Origin: a bacterium | Lineage (GTDB): Bacteria > Electryoneota > RPQS01 | DNA length: 64,000 bases | Reading direction: 5' to 3' | Assembly (NCBI GenBank): GCA_016703065.1 | Contig: JADJCU010000002.1 | Coordinates: 186,001-250,000, forward strand | In this document: piece after piece, positions 36,118 to 44,624 of the stretch | How positions within the stretch are numbered: position 1 is the first letter of the stretch | Layout of the letters: each line of letters begins with the position of its first letter | Position numbers and translations under genes: made by a program | Notes under the pieces: model-generated | Told to the model about the DNA's origin: nothing | What the model saw: only the letters and a program-made list of their open reading frames with translations | Database searches by the model: none

Positions 36118-36807
36118 CTAGCGGCAGAAGAGTTCAACAATCTCCGCCGTTTCACTCAGGTCGGGACGCACATCATCAGCGCCCGTTTCACGAAGCATTT
36201 CAACTGAGTACTTTCCGCCTGTGGCGACCGCGAGCGTTTTTACGCCGATGGCCTGAGCACCGCGCACGTCGTGCTCGGTATCACCGATAACCCACGTATC
36301 ATCAGGCGTGAACTCGGTTTTATAGAAACTCTCGGAAGCGGTCACCGCATCACGCAAGATCATGAAGCGCTCTTCGTGCTGATCGCCGAATCCTCCGACC
36401 GGGAAGTAGTCGCTCAGGTTGAAATAGCCAATCTTGACGCGGGCACCGGCCTCCATGTTGCCAGTCCCGAGCGCGAGAGCGAACTGCTCTGGCCGTTCAG
36501 CGAGGGCAGCGAGCAGTTCACGCACGCCGGAATGCAGAAAAGTCCGCTTCGTATTGGCGATTGACGCAGGCAACTCGTGCAGGTAGTGAGGTTTGAAGGC
36601 CTCGTAGGGCGCGCGCCAGTCGCCCGTAAATCCGCTTCGTTCAAAGCACTCGCGGAAGATCAGCGGATCGGTGCGGCCATGCATCGAAACGCCATCTGTG
36701 TTGGGCTTGCGGCCCAAGATGATCTCGAATGCCTTAGCGTAGGCCCTCGATGTTGCGCCATCGAGGTGCGTCAGCGTGCCGTCTATGTCGAAGATAAGTA
36801 GCTTCAT
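36118..36807 (-). CDS. HAD-superfamily phosphatase (phosphoglycolate phosphatase-like)
   Basis: 229 aa. HAD motifs: FDIDGTLTHL (nucleophile Asp), ALGTGN (motif II), and VIGDTEHDVRGAQAIG (motif IV). The cap domain is helical, subfamily I, like Gph/PGP. The substrate is likely a small phosphorylated metabolite. Promoter elements TTGATT-17-TAAATT (minus strand, 36823-36851) lie 16 nt upstream. Confidence 0.88.
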   Translation of the reverse strand: MKLLIFDIDGTLTHLDGATSRAYAKAFEIILGRKPNTDGVSMHGRTDPLIFRECFERSGFTGDWRAPYEAFKPHYLHELPASIANTKRTFLHSGVRELLAALAERPEQFALALGTGNMEAGARVKIGYFNLSDYFPVGGFGDQHEERFMILRDAVTASESFYKTEFTPDDTWVIGDTEHDVRGAQAIGVKTLAVATGGKYSVEMLRETGADDVRPDLSETAEIVELFCR

Positions 36808-36868
36808 AGGTATTGAGAATGTAATTTAAGACAAGACAGCCAGATAATCAAGAAGTTTTCATACGCAA

Positions 36869-36897
36869 TTGCTTCTTAGTGCGGCACCGCCTATCTT
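36869..36897 (+). promoter_or_regulatory. Promoter of the DUF5020-like gene
   Basis: TTGCTT (36869-36874), 17-nt spacer, TATCTT (36892-36897), leader about 70 nt. Divergent from the HAD gene. Confidence 0.55.
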
Positions 36898-36974
36898 GCT
36901 TGACACTCACTCCGCAAACCGCCCGCGAGTACCGGAAAACCTCGGGGCGACCACAAAACTTAGGAAAACCGGAT

Positions 36975-37658
36975 ATGCATGTTCTCGTCCTCTGTCTGTT
37001 ATGCCTTGGTTCTGCATTCGCCGCTGAAACCGTTGTGAATGCGCAGCTGCATCGCGACTTCAATCGGGACGTCTTCACGTCAACCGTTGAGATTTGGAGC
37101 GGCGATCGACTTGGTGCTTCGTTTTTCTTTGCCGATTTCGACTTTGCACGGTCAGGTCAGGCGCAGTCCTATTTTGAAGTGAGTCGGCATTTCGCCCTCG
37201 CACGGACGAATAAAGCGGAAGTCAACGTATCAATTCAATATAATGATGGAGTTACACCCATAGACGGGAGCGGAACGAAGGCTATCCCGCGCACCGTTCT
37301 TGGGGGATTGGCCGTGACTGAGCTTCGTACCGGAGATGCCGTTCTTGAATTTCAAGCTCTTTTAAGACAAGAGTTTGCGTCAGATTTGGGCTGGCAGGTG
37401 ACCGGAGTGTGGTTTTGGCCCCTTCGTAGATCGCCGTTTGAGTTTTTGGGGTCCGTGGACTGGAACTCCAACGAATATGGCGACCAGCCCGCCTCGCTTC
37501 AGGCCGAGCCGCAGTTTCAATATCGCTATCGGAGTGCGGCCGTCGGTACAGAATGGGAAATCTCGCGCAATTTTGCCGGAGCCTATACCGAGGAAGACGG
37601 GTTCGAATACGGTAAATGGTACCTTCATCCGACCGTGTTTCTCCGGTATGACTTGTAG
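36975..37658 (+). CDS. DUF5020/Tsx-like outer-membrane barrel protein
   Basis: 227 aa with a signal peptide (LVLCLLCLGSAFAA). Pattern: VNAQLHRDFNRDVFTSTVEIW, GASFFFADFDFARSG, ending KWYLHPTVFLRYDL. This matches the nucleoside-channel (Tsx)-like DUF5020 family of Bacteroidetes in layout. Beta-strands alternate throughout. It may form a nucleoside or small-solute channel (inferred from family). ATG 36975 has AGGAAAA upstream. Confidence 0.7.
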   Translation: MHVLVLCLLCLGSAFAAETVVNAQLHRDFNRDVFTSTVEIWSGDRLGASFFFADFDFARSGQAQSYFEVSRHFALARTNKAEVNVSIQYNDGVTPIDGSGTKAIPRTVLGGLAVTELRTGDAVLEFQALLRQEFASDLGWQVTGVWFWPLRRSPFEFLGSVDWNSNEYGDQPASLQAEPQFQYRYRSAAVGTEWEISRNFAGAYTEEDGFEYGKWYLHPTVFLRYDL

Positions 37659-37678
37659 CCAAGTGTGGGTAACTCGGC

Positions 37679-37702
37679 TCGCCCTCTCGCTTGAGCGGGC
37701 GA
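37679..37702 (+). terminator. Possible terminator hairpin
   Basis: Stem 37679-37684 with 37697-37702 plus an inner 3-bp stem and tetraloop. Little T-run follows, so efficiency is doubtful. Confidence 0.4.
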
Positions 37703-37761
37703 ATAATGATTAAGTCTATAGTTATAAAGACTTAAACATTAGAATAGGGTATGTCTACGGC

Positions 37762-37789
37762 TTGACAAGTCAGCGGAGGTTTGTATATT
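37762..37789 (+). promoter_or_regulatory. Promoter of the tRNA(CAU) gene
   Basis: TTGACA (37762-37767), 16-nt spacer, TATATT (37784-37789). The predicted start near 37796 gives an ~95-nt leader with a GC hairpin before the tRNA, which may be processed by RNase P. Confidence 0.65.
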
Positions 37790-37890
37790 AAGAGTCTACG
37801 CTAGTTTGGAGATTGGCAGGACTGCGCGGGCTGCGGTGGCCGTGAGGCTCCGCCTCCACCTTGTCAGTGACAGGGCTACTGGCGGAGCAT

Positions 37891-37963
<73 letters not shown>

Positions 37964-38090
37964 CCGCGCGGCGACCACCGGTACCAGCGATGAAAACGGA
38001 GTTCCTTGTCTTGCGCACCACGCTGTCGGCGGATCATATGTCAATCGTTCGCCTTTACGGCACGTGGGCAGGGAAATGTAGTTCGAAAGA

Positions 38091-38122
38091 GGTGTGCGGA
38101 CATTTTTCGCGCACCTTTTTTT
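38091..38122 (+). terminator. Rho-independent terminator of the tRNA transcript
   Basis: Stem 38091-38098 with 38108-38115 (one G:U) and 7 T residues at 38116-38122. The gap 37964-38090 holds no convincing gene. Confidence 0.85.
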
Positions 38123-38161
38123 CGTTAAAGGGCATCACAGAGTTAAGGTAGGCATACAAGA

Positions 38162-38905
38162 GTGATCATTCAGGACGCAACGCCCGAACAGATCCGGCGC
38201 GCATTGAAAGCGCTGTCGGCAATTCAAGAGATTGACTTAGAGTTGGCGGAGATCGCCGAAGAACGCGGCGGTTTGCCGGAGCAGGTGAAATCGCTGACAA
38301 CGCGCATCGCGGAGTACGAGGTGTTTATCACCGCGAAGGAGCGCGAGCAAGTGGAGGCAGAGAAGGTAGCCGGCGAGAGTTCACATAAGTTAGCTGTGGC
38401 GCGTGAGCGCCTGACCAAGTACCAGGAGCAGCTTTACGCGGTGACGACGACGCGCGAATACGACGCGATCACCACTGAGCAGGATACTGCGAAGCGGGAG
38501 ATTGGCGAGTACGAGCTTCTCATCAACAACAACACGACGCGGGCCGTTGAGCTGGTTCAGATGATCGAGGACAAGCAGGCGGAACTGGTTCAGTTGCGTG
38601 AAGACAAGATCGCACGGGAGCAGGAGCTGGAACGCAAGCTTCGGGAGACTGAAGGCGAGGAAAAGGACCTCTTGGAGCGCCGTGCGGTTGCGGCCAGGGA
38701 GCTGAATCCGCGTTTGTTGGCTCACTATGAGCGAATTCGCGACGCCAAGGACGGACGCGGTATTGCCACGCTGGTTGGCGAAGCGTGCGGCGGCTGTTTT
38801 GCGTTGATTCCGCCGCAAACTCAGGTCGTGATTCGACAATCGCGCGACATTTACGCGTGCGAATCGTGCGGTCGGTTTGTTGCTCCCGACTCGGAAATCA
38901 ACTAG
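38162..38905 (+). CDS. C4-type zinc-ribbon coiled-coil protein (CT398/CdsZ-like)
   Basis: 247 aa. Residues about 15-190 form a long coiled coil (EQDTAKREIGEYELLINNN). The C-terminus carries the zinc ribbon CGGCFALIPPQTQ with CESCGRFV, the PF02591-like pattern. Such proteins bind sigma54 or secretion components in Chlamydia; the role here is unknown. GTG 38162 has an AAGGTAGG site. It stops 1 bp before the RNase HI-like start. Confidence 0.85.
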   Translation: MIIQDATPEQIRRALKALSAIQEIDLELAEIAEERGGLPEQVKSLTTRIAEYEVFITAKEREQVEAEKVAGESSHKLAVARERLTKYQEQLYAVTTTREYDAITTEQDTAKREIGEYELLINNNTTRAVELVQMIEDKQAELVQLREDKIAREQELERKLRETEGEEKDLLERRAVAARELNPRLLAHYERIRDAKDGRGIATLVGEACGGCFALIPPQTQVVIRQSRDIYACESCGRFVAPDSEIN

Positions 38906-39358
38906 TTGGAACTGCACGCGCACATCGACGGCGGCGCGCGCGGGAATCCGGGTCCGGCGGCGATTGGCGTTGTGATTCACGACGGCCAGGGGCATCTTCT
39001 GTTTGAAGAAGGAACCTACATTGGTCACGGGACAAACAATGAAGCGGAATATCGGGCGCTGATCAGATTGCTCGAGGTTTGCGCGAGCGATCCCGTGATC
39101 ACGGGCCGCGGCGCATCGATTCTGCGTGTTGCCTGTGACAGTCTGTTGATTGTCAATCAGGTGCTGGGAGAATGGAAGATCAAAGAGCCGCGCTTGCAGG
39201 AGCTTAACAGTGAAGTTCAACGCAAGAAAGCGCAGTTGAACGGACTGACGCCGCGCATTCGGCATGTGCGCCGGGCAGAGAATAAATACGCGGATAAGTT
39301 GGTGAATCAGGCATTGGATGAAGCAGAGCGAAAAGCCCATACATGTTCAAATTCCTAA
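38906..39358 (+). CDS. RNase HI-like protein (RNase H family)
   Basis: 150 aa. Catalytic acids: Asp in HIDGGARGNPGPAA, Glu in NNEAEYRALIRL, Asp in VACDSLLIVNQ, and Asp in NKYADKLVNQAL. It degrades RNA in RNA:DNA hybrids, resembling the short archaeal/Bacillus-type RNase HI. TTG 38906 starts directly after the upstream stop, suggesting coupling. It overlaps the next gene by 16 bp. Confidence 0.9.
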   Translation: MELHAHIDGGARGNPGPAAIGVVIHDGQGHLLFEEGTYIGHGTNNEAEYRALIRLLEVCASDPVITGRGASILRVACDSLLIVNQVLGEWKIKEPRLQELNSEVQRKKAQLNGLTPRIRHVRRAENKYADKLVNQALDEAERKAHTCSNS

Positions 39359-40245
39359 TCTTCCTGCTTATCCTCGCGGGTGTGGGCTACGGCGCTTATT
39401 GGTACTTCTTTAAGGCTGATCAGCGTTTGCTGGATCAGGCGCGAGAGGCGATCTCGAAGGGCGACTACACGTCGGCATTGAATGACATCGAGCAATTGGT
39501 TTCGAAGCATCCGCAGTCGGACAAGGTGACGCGAGCGGAAGAGCTGAAGCAAGAGGCCGGGAAGAAGCTGCGTGACGAACTTGATCAGCAGATTGACAAA
39601 CTGATCTCGCAGGACAAGTTGGACAGCGCGAAGGCGATTGTCAAGACAGTGCGCGAGAAACTGGCGTATCTTGCCGATAACGTTCGCTACGCCGGTGATA
39701 TGGAGATGAAGATCGCGGTGGCGAATGCCGAAGAGGCGTTTCGTCAGGCGGAAGACGCTGCCGGGGCCGGGGACCACGCAAAAGCCAAGGAGCTTCTGAC
39801 GGGGATCAAGGAGCGGCATGGGCAGACGGAATATGGACGGCGCGCAGCGGATTGGCTGGCGAACTACAAGGTGCGCTATAAGCTGAATCTGATTGGAGTG
39901 GACTCGCCCGACGGTGCGAAGTTCGACCCGGTGATCATCAACGCGAGTGCCGCAGCTCCGGATTTCTATGTCATCGCGGAGTTGAACGGTTCACGGATTT
40001 TCATGACGGATATCGTGAAGGATAAGATTGCGGCCCGCTGGAATAAGGTGCAGGAGGTGAGCTTGCACGATTCAGACGAGTTAACGTTCAAGATATACGA
40101 TGATGATGGCTTGCGCGGCAATGAACTGGTTGCGACAGCCAAGCTCACGCCAGAGCAGCTCAGCTTGGGCAGGACGACACTTAGTACGGAGCACGGCCCG
40201 CTTGATTTGCTGGCTAAGCTCGAGAATGGTCCCGCAGTTCACTGA
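39343..40245 (+). CDS. Membrane-anchored protein with TPR-like helices and C2-like domain
   Basis: 300 aa. An N-terminal membrane helix (FLIFLLILAGVGYGAYWYFF), helical repeats (about 30-190; REAISKGDYTSALNDIEQL looks TPR-like), then a beta-rich C-terminus: VRYKLNLIGVDSPDG, FYVIAELNGSRIFMT, RWNKVQEVSLHDSDELTF, KIYDDDGLRGNEL. The order polar-strand/W-N/acidic KIYDDD resembles a C2 domain, which binds calcium and lipid in eukaryotes. That assignment is tentative. No catalytic motif. Confidence 0.65.
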   Translation: MFKFLIFLLILAGVGYGAYWYFFKADQRLLDQAREAISKGDYTSALNDIEQLVSKHPQSDKVTRAEELKQEAGKKLRDELDQQIDKLISQDKLDSAKAIVKTVREKLAYLADNVRYAGDMEMKIAVANAEEAFRQAEDAAGAGDHAKAKELLTGIKERHGQTEYGRRAADWLANYKVRYKLNLIGVDSPDGAKFDPVIINASAAAPDFYVIAELNGSRIFMTDIVKDKIAARWNKVQEVSLHDSDELTFKIYDDDGLRGNELVATAKLTPEQLSLGRTTLSTEHGPLDLLAKLENGPAVH

Positions 40246-40264
40246 TCGCGGACAACGGAGAGTA

Positions 40265-40620
40265 AAGCAGCTTCGCCGGGTGATCGCGCTTGACTTCGGT
40301 CAGGTGAGGAAAGTCCGAACTTCATAGAGCAGAGCGCCGGCTAACGGCCGGGTGCGGAAACGCAACGGAAAGTGCCACAGAAAATATACCGCCCGCAAGG
40401 GTAAGGGTGAAAAGGTGCGGTAAGAGCGCACCGCGTAGTCAGCAATGAATGCGGCAGGGCAAACCCCGCTCGAAGCAAGGCCAAGTATGTCGGGAGTCTC
40501 CGCTGCTCGTGGAGCACAAGTCCCGGCGGGTAGGCCGCCAGAGGTGATGAGTAATCATCATCCCAGATAGATGATCACTGCCCGCAAGGGAACAGAATTC
40601 GGCTTACAGGCGAAGCCCCA
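40265..40620 (+). ncRNA. rnpB: RNase P RNA (M1, type A)
   Basis: Conserved cores are present in order: GAGGAAAGTCCG near 40304, ACAGAAAATATACCGCCC near 40377, GGTAAGGGTGAAAAGGTG, and the 3' AGATAGATGATCACTGCC... ACAGAATTCGGCTTA. P1 pairs GCTTCGCC (40270-40277) with GGCGAAGC (40609-40616), which sets the ends. It is the catalytic RNA that matures tRNA 5' ends. It lies 20 bp after the previous gene; the following 40621-40752 has no gene. Confidence 0.97.
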
Positions 40621-40752
40621 GCTTATCGCTGGACCAAATGCCGCGGCGCAGCGCTGCGGAACGAACAACAACCTAAAGATACAGCGAAGCGCAAGACGTG
40701 CTTAACCAGCACTCACTCAAGTTCTTTGTTTATATGAAATACAGGAATTGCC

Positions 40753-42450
40753 ATGCAACCCAAATGGGAAATGGTGGAGAGTCGGCCACATGAGGAGATC
40801 GAGCGCCTAAGCCGACAAGCCCAAGTCCCCTACACCGTCGCGCGGATTTTGTTGAACCGCGGGATGGACACGCCCGAATTGGTGGATCGGTTTTTCAACC
40901 CATCCCCATCGCACCTCTATGATCCGTTTCTCATGTCCGGAATGGAAAAGGCGGTCGACCGGATCGTCGACGCCCTTCATGCACGCGAGCGGATCGCAAT
41001 CTACGGTGACTACGATGTGGACGGAATCACGTCCGTGTCGATGCTCTACCTGTTTCTCCGCGATCTCGGTGGAGACGTGGTGGCGTACATTCCTGATCGG
41101 CAGAATGAAGGTTACGGCATCTCGCAGGCGGGATTGGACGAGGTCAAGAAACTTGGCGCTGAGCTTGTCATCTCCGTTGACTGCGGCATCACGTCCGTTT
41201 CCGAAGCGAAGTACGCCAAAGGCCTCGGACTTGAGCTGATCATCAGCGATCACCACGAGCCAGCCGATGAGCTTCCCGACGCGTTGGCCGTCCTTGATCC
41301 GAAGTGCTCCGACTCCGGCTATCCGTTTAAGGAGCCTGCTGGAGTAGGGGTGACGTTCAAGCTGGCGCAGGGGATTACGAAGACGCTGGGTTTGGCCAGC
41401 GATTACGCTTTCAAGTACATCGATCTTGTAGCGCTTGGAACATCGGCGGATATCGTTCCGCTGGTCGACGAGAACCGGGTCTTGGTCAAGGAAGGCCTTG
41501 AGAAGCTGAACGCGGCGCCCGAGGTCGGGCTCGCAAGCCTGATTGAATCGGCGGGTGTGCGAGGCGGTCGAATTGACGTTGGCCAGATTGTCTTTAACAT
41601 CGCTCCCCGGATCAACGCGGTAGGCAGAATGGGCAGCGCGATGCGAGCGGTTCAGTTGTTAACGACCCGTGATCAGGTCCAGGCGCGCGAAGTTGCGCAA
41701 GTCCTTGAGACGGAGAACCGTCGCCGCAAGGAGATTGACAACGATACGCTGACGCAGGCGCTCGAGGAGATTCGCTACACGATGAATCCGCTCGAACGCC
41801 ATTCGATTGTTCTGGCTCGCGAGGGCTGGCACTCAGGCGTCATCGGGATCGTTGCTTCGCGGTTGATCGAGCGGTTCTATCGCCCGACGGTCATGATATC
41901 GGTTGAGAACGGCATGGGCAAAGGTTCAGCGCGCAGCGTGTCGAATTTTGATATCTTCAATGCTCTGAAGGCCTGCTCTGATCTGCTCGAGCAATTCGGC
42001 GGCCACAAGTATGCTGCCGGCCTGACGATTCCCGCCGAGAATATTCCGGCCTTCAAAGCGCGTTTCGAGCAAGCCTGCAAAGACCTGATGACCGAAGACG
42101 ATTTGGTGCGCAAAGTTCGGATTGAAAGCGAGATTTCGCTCGATGAGATCACGACCGACGTCGTACAGTCGCTGAAGCGATTTGAGCCGTTCGGTCCGCA
42201 GAACACGCGACCGACGTTTGTGAGCCGCGATCTGACTGCGGCCTTCCCTCCGCGCATCGTCGGCCAGAATCACTTGAAGCTGATGGCGACGCAAATGGGC
42301 ACTCAGTTTGAAGCCATTGGATTTAACCTCGGTGACCATATTGACAAATTCATGAATGGCCGCCGTACATACGAAATGGTTTATGTGATCGAAGAGAACG
42401 AGTATCAGAACCGCAAGACGACTCAGCTGCGCATAAAGGACATTCGATGA
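40753..42450 (+). CDS. recJ: Single-stranded-DNA-specific exonuclease RecJ
   Basis: 565 aa. DHH motifs: DYDVDGITSVSMLYLFLRD, SVDCGITSVSEA, ISDHHEPADELPDALAVLDP, ADIVPLVDENR, and the DHHA1 domain with SVSNFDIFNALKACS and GGHKYAAGLTI. Catalytic acids and histidines all appear. RecJ degrades 5' ssDNA in recombination and mismatch repair. ATG 40753 follows rnpB; the next gene overlaps by 4 bp. Confidence 0.96.
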   Translation: MQPKWEMVESRPHEEIERLSRQAQVPYTVARILLNRGMDTPELVDRFFNPSPSHLYDPFLMSGMEKAVDRIVDALHARERIAIYGDYDVDGITSVSMLYLFLRDLGGDVVAYIPDRQNEGYGISQAGLDEVKKLGAELVISVDCGITSVSEAKYAKGLGLELIISDHHEPADELPDALAVLDPKCSDSGYPFKEPAGVGVTFKLAQGITKTLGLASDYAFKYIDLVALGTSADIVPLVDENRVLVKEGLEKLNAAPEVGLASLIESAGVRGGRIDVGQIVFNIAPRINAVGRMGSAMRAVQLLTTRDQVQAREVAQVLETENRRRKEIDNDTLTQALEEIRYTMNPLERHSIVLAREGWHSGVIGIVASRLIERFYRPTVMISVENGMGKGSARSVSNFDIFNALKACSDLLEQFGGHKYAAGLTIPAENIPAFKARFEQACKDLMTEDDLVRKVRIESEISLDEITTDVVQSLKRFEPFGPQNTRPTFVSRDLTAAFPPRIVGQNHLKLMATQMGTQFEAIGFNLGDHIDKFMNGRRTYEMVYVIEENEYQNRKTTQLRIKDIR

Positions 42451-42920
42451 GCACCCGTCGCTTGAAGATCATGGCCATGATGATTATGGCCGCCAGCCTT
42501 ATGGGTATGGGCCGCAAAGAAGCGAAAAACCAGGATCCGCCTCCGGCACCAATTAGCGGTGTCACCGGAATAGTCGAGATATGGGAAGGGAACTTCATGC
42601 CGATGATCGACAAGGATCGTCGTGACAAGCAGATTCGTTCCGGCGCCGGATTGCGAGTGCGACTGCATGAAGCCGTGAAGGGTGCGGGCGGTCCGACAGT
42701 TGATTCTGTCGCGACGGCTCTGATCGGCGAAGCGGTGTGTGATGATCAGGGCCGATTCACGATTCCCGCTCGGGCTGGGCTCTATAGCATCTTTGTTGAG
42801 GACAGCGGCGGCTGGTACGCGAACGGTTGGGACGGCGACGGAGTGCAAGGTCCGGTTACCGTTGAGCCGATGAAGCTGACAGAAATCGTGATAAAGAATA
42901 TGCGCAAGGCCACTCACTAA
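42447..42920 (+). CDS. Secreted carboxypeptidase-regulatory-like small protein
   Basis: 157 aa with a signal-like N-terminus (MAMMIMAASLMGMG) and a beta-sandwich core (ISGVTGIVEIWEG, CDDQGRFTIPARAGLYSIFVED), similar in shape to carboxypeptidase-D-like repeats used as structural modules. The overlap with recJ (ATGA) means co-translation. No catalytic motif. The two following genes are also secreted. Confidence 0.55.
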   Translation: MSTRRLKIMAMMIMAASLMGMGRKEAKNQDPPPAPISGVTGIVEIWEGNFMPMIDKDRRDKQIRSGAGLRVRLHEAVKGAGGPTVDSVATALIGEAVCDDQGRFTIPARAGLYSIFVEDSGGWYANGWDGDGVQGPVTVEPMKLTEIVIKNMRKATH

Positions 42921-42922
42921 TC

Positions 42923-43729
42923 ATGCGCGGCTTGAACATGGCGCTGCTCGCAGTTCTTTTGGTCAGTGCGTGGGCGGCGTACGGGCAATATCCTGTCAGT
43001 TTGCCGTCGCGTGATGACCAAGTGGATTCGCTCGAGGTAGATACGACGGCCGCCGATTCACTTAGGGCACCGGCGCCAGCCGCTGTCTCGGAAGAGGCGC
43101 AGACTGCCGCAATGCTCAGCAAGGTGCAGGCGGACGCGCAGAAATGGGTTCGCCGGCTGCTCTATCGCGGTTATTTTGACGACGAAGATTCAGGTGTCTC
43201 CGCTGTCTACGCCTTGACGGCTTGGAAAGAGAGCTCAGGGCCATACGGACCTGTTCTCGCACATGTGACGGTGACCTATCTTGGTGCGGTGTCCTGGCTG
43301 GGGAATCCGGCCGCGTGGATTCAGGCGACGTATCGCAGCTTTGAACCGGGTCGCCCGACGGTTGACTTTGATATCATTGTTGGAACGGGCGAAAAGCTCG
43401 GTGATGTGTATCGTGGTCTTTGGCGCGTGAATAAGGATGAACTGTCGGCGGTAAATTTCAAGATTCCGCCGGGCGAGCTGGATGTCGACCGGCAGGATCA
43501 ACCGCGCAGTGAAGAGCAGATGGAACTTAAGCTGTATGCCGGGACATTTCCCGTTACAGTTTATCGTGGATCGGGCACGGAAGGGGAGAAGGTCGTTGCC
43601 TACCGCGGCGCCGAGATTCCTCCGCTCAGTCTTGTGCGCTTATGCTACGGCACGTATTGTTTGAACTTGCGCGATCGCGCAAGCGACGTTGAACCAAAAC
43701 TTCAGGTCCCGCTTCCTGTTACAAGATAG
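42923..43729 (+). CDS. Secreted hypothetical protein
   Basis: 268 aa with a signal peptide (ALLAVLLVSAWAAYGQ). A disordered Asp/Ala segment (DSLEVDTTAADSLRAPAPAA) precedes a beta-rich domain (VSAVYALTAWKESSGPYGP, VSWLGNPAAWIQATY, TVDFDIIVGTGEKLG). No known family. It is 2 bp after the preceding gene and 13 bp before the DUF4097-like gene, suggesting an envelope operon. Confidence 0.6.
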   Translation: MRGLNMALLAVLLVSAWAAYGQYPVSLPSRDDQVDSLEVDTTAADSLRAPAPAAVSEEAQTAAMLSKVQADAQKWVRRLLYRGYFDDEDSGVSAVYALTAWKESSGPYGPVLAHVTVTYLGAVSWLGNPAAWIQATYRSFEPGRPTVDFDIIVGTGEKLGDVYRGLWRVNKDELSAVNFKIPPGELDVDRQDQPRSEEQMELKLYAGTFPVTVYRGSGTEGEKVVAYRGAEIPPLSLVRLCYGTYCLNLRDRASDVEPKLQVPLPVTR

Positions 43730-43742
43730 AAAGGAAGCTCCG

Positions 43743-44612
43743 ATGAAAGTGCTCGTAACGCTTGGATTGTTGTGCGGTGTAATAAGCGGATTGGCAGCAG
43801 AATTTGCGCGGGACGGCGACGGCTGGCTCTATCGCGACACCGTCCGGTTTGAAGAGCCGGTGGTCAATATCACGACGCTATCCTGTGAAGCGGTCAATGG
43901 CAAGGTCGAATTGACCGGTGAAGATCGCAACTCGGTCGTGGTCATTGCCTATGTTGAGATTCGCGCCGAAAAGCTTGACGAGGGTGAGAAGTACCTGAAG
44001 GACTTTCGTCCGGTAGTCAGGCGCGGCGGTCATGAGATAAGCGTCTACGGCGAGTACCCCAAGCATTCGTGGTCATGGGACGAGATGAGCGCGAACATGG
44101 ACTTTGTGGTCAGCGCCCCAAAGGATCTCAAGCTCGATGCGTCATGTGCCAACGGTTCGATTACCGCCTTGAACATGCGCGGCGATGCGGAGCTTGAGAC
44201 AGCGAACGGCGAAATCAGCTTCATGTCCAATGAGAGTTCAATGGGCAGACTTGTCGCCGATTGCGCAAACGGCGAAGTCAATGTGTCGGTTGCCGAGTTG
44301 CTGGGTAAATGTGATCTGAGTACCGCGAATGGCGAAGTCAGCATGCTGGTCTCGAAAGTGCTCGCAGCGAACATTTCGCTTTCCTGCGCAAACGGCGAGA
44401 TCGAGCTGGTGATTCCGGACGACGCAAGTGTCAAGATTAGTGCCAGTTCGTTGACGGATGGTGCCATACAGACCGACTGGGGTAATGCGGAAGCCAATGG
44501 CTTCTCCGGGAGCGAGATTGAGCTGACGGCTAACGGCGGCAAGCACTCGATTGACTGCAGCACAGTGAACGGCGAGATTTCGATTCGCAAATATTCATCA
44601 ACGGCAAATTAA
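43743..44612 (+). CDS. DUF4097-like secreted beta-repeat protein
   Basis: 289 aa with a signal peptide (LGLLCGVISGLAAE). Six ANG(E/S)(I/V) steps spaced about 20 residues (CANGSITAL, TANGEISFM, CANGEVNVS, TANGEVSML, CANGEIELV, VNGEISI) form a likely beta-solenoid, as in DUF4097/adhesin-like families. Cys and Thr alternate before each ANGE. Periplasmic or surface scaffold is the likely role. ATG 43743 has AAGGAAG. Confidence 0.75.
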   Translation: MKVLVTLGLLCGVISGLAAEFARDGDGWLYRDTVRFEEPVVNITTLSCEAVNGKVELTGEDRNSVVVIAYVEIRAEKLDEGEKYLKDFRPVVRRGGHEISVYGEYPKHSWSWDEMSANMDFVVSAPKDLKLDASCANGSITALNMRGDAELETANGEISFMSNESSMGRLVADCANGEVNVSVAELLGKCDLSTANGEVSMLVSKVLAANISLSCANGEIELVIPDDASVKISASSLTDGAIQTDWGNAEANGFSGSEIELTANGGKHSIDCSTVNGEISIRKYSSTAN

Positions 44613-44624
44613 GCGCATCTCGTA

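Noticed and set aside
38390..39340. Long minus-strand frame opposite the zinc-ribbon and RNase HI-like genes
   Set aside because: Shadow of two conserved plus-strand genes.
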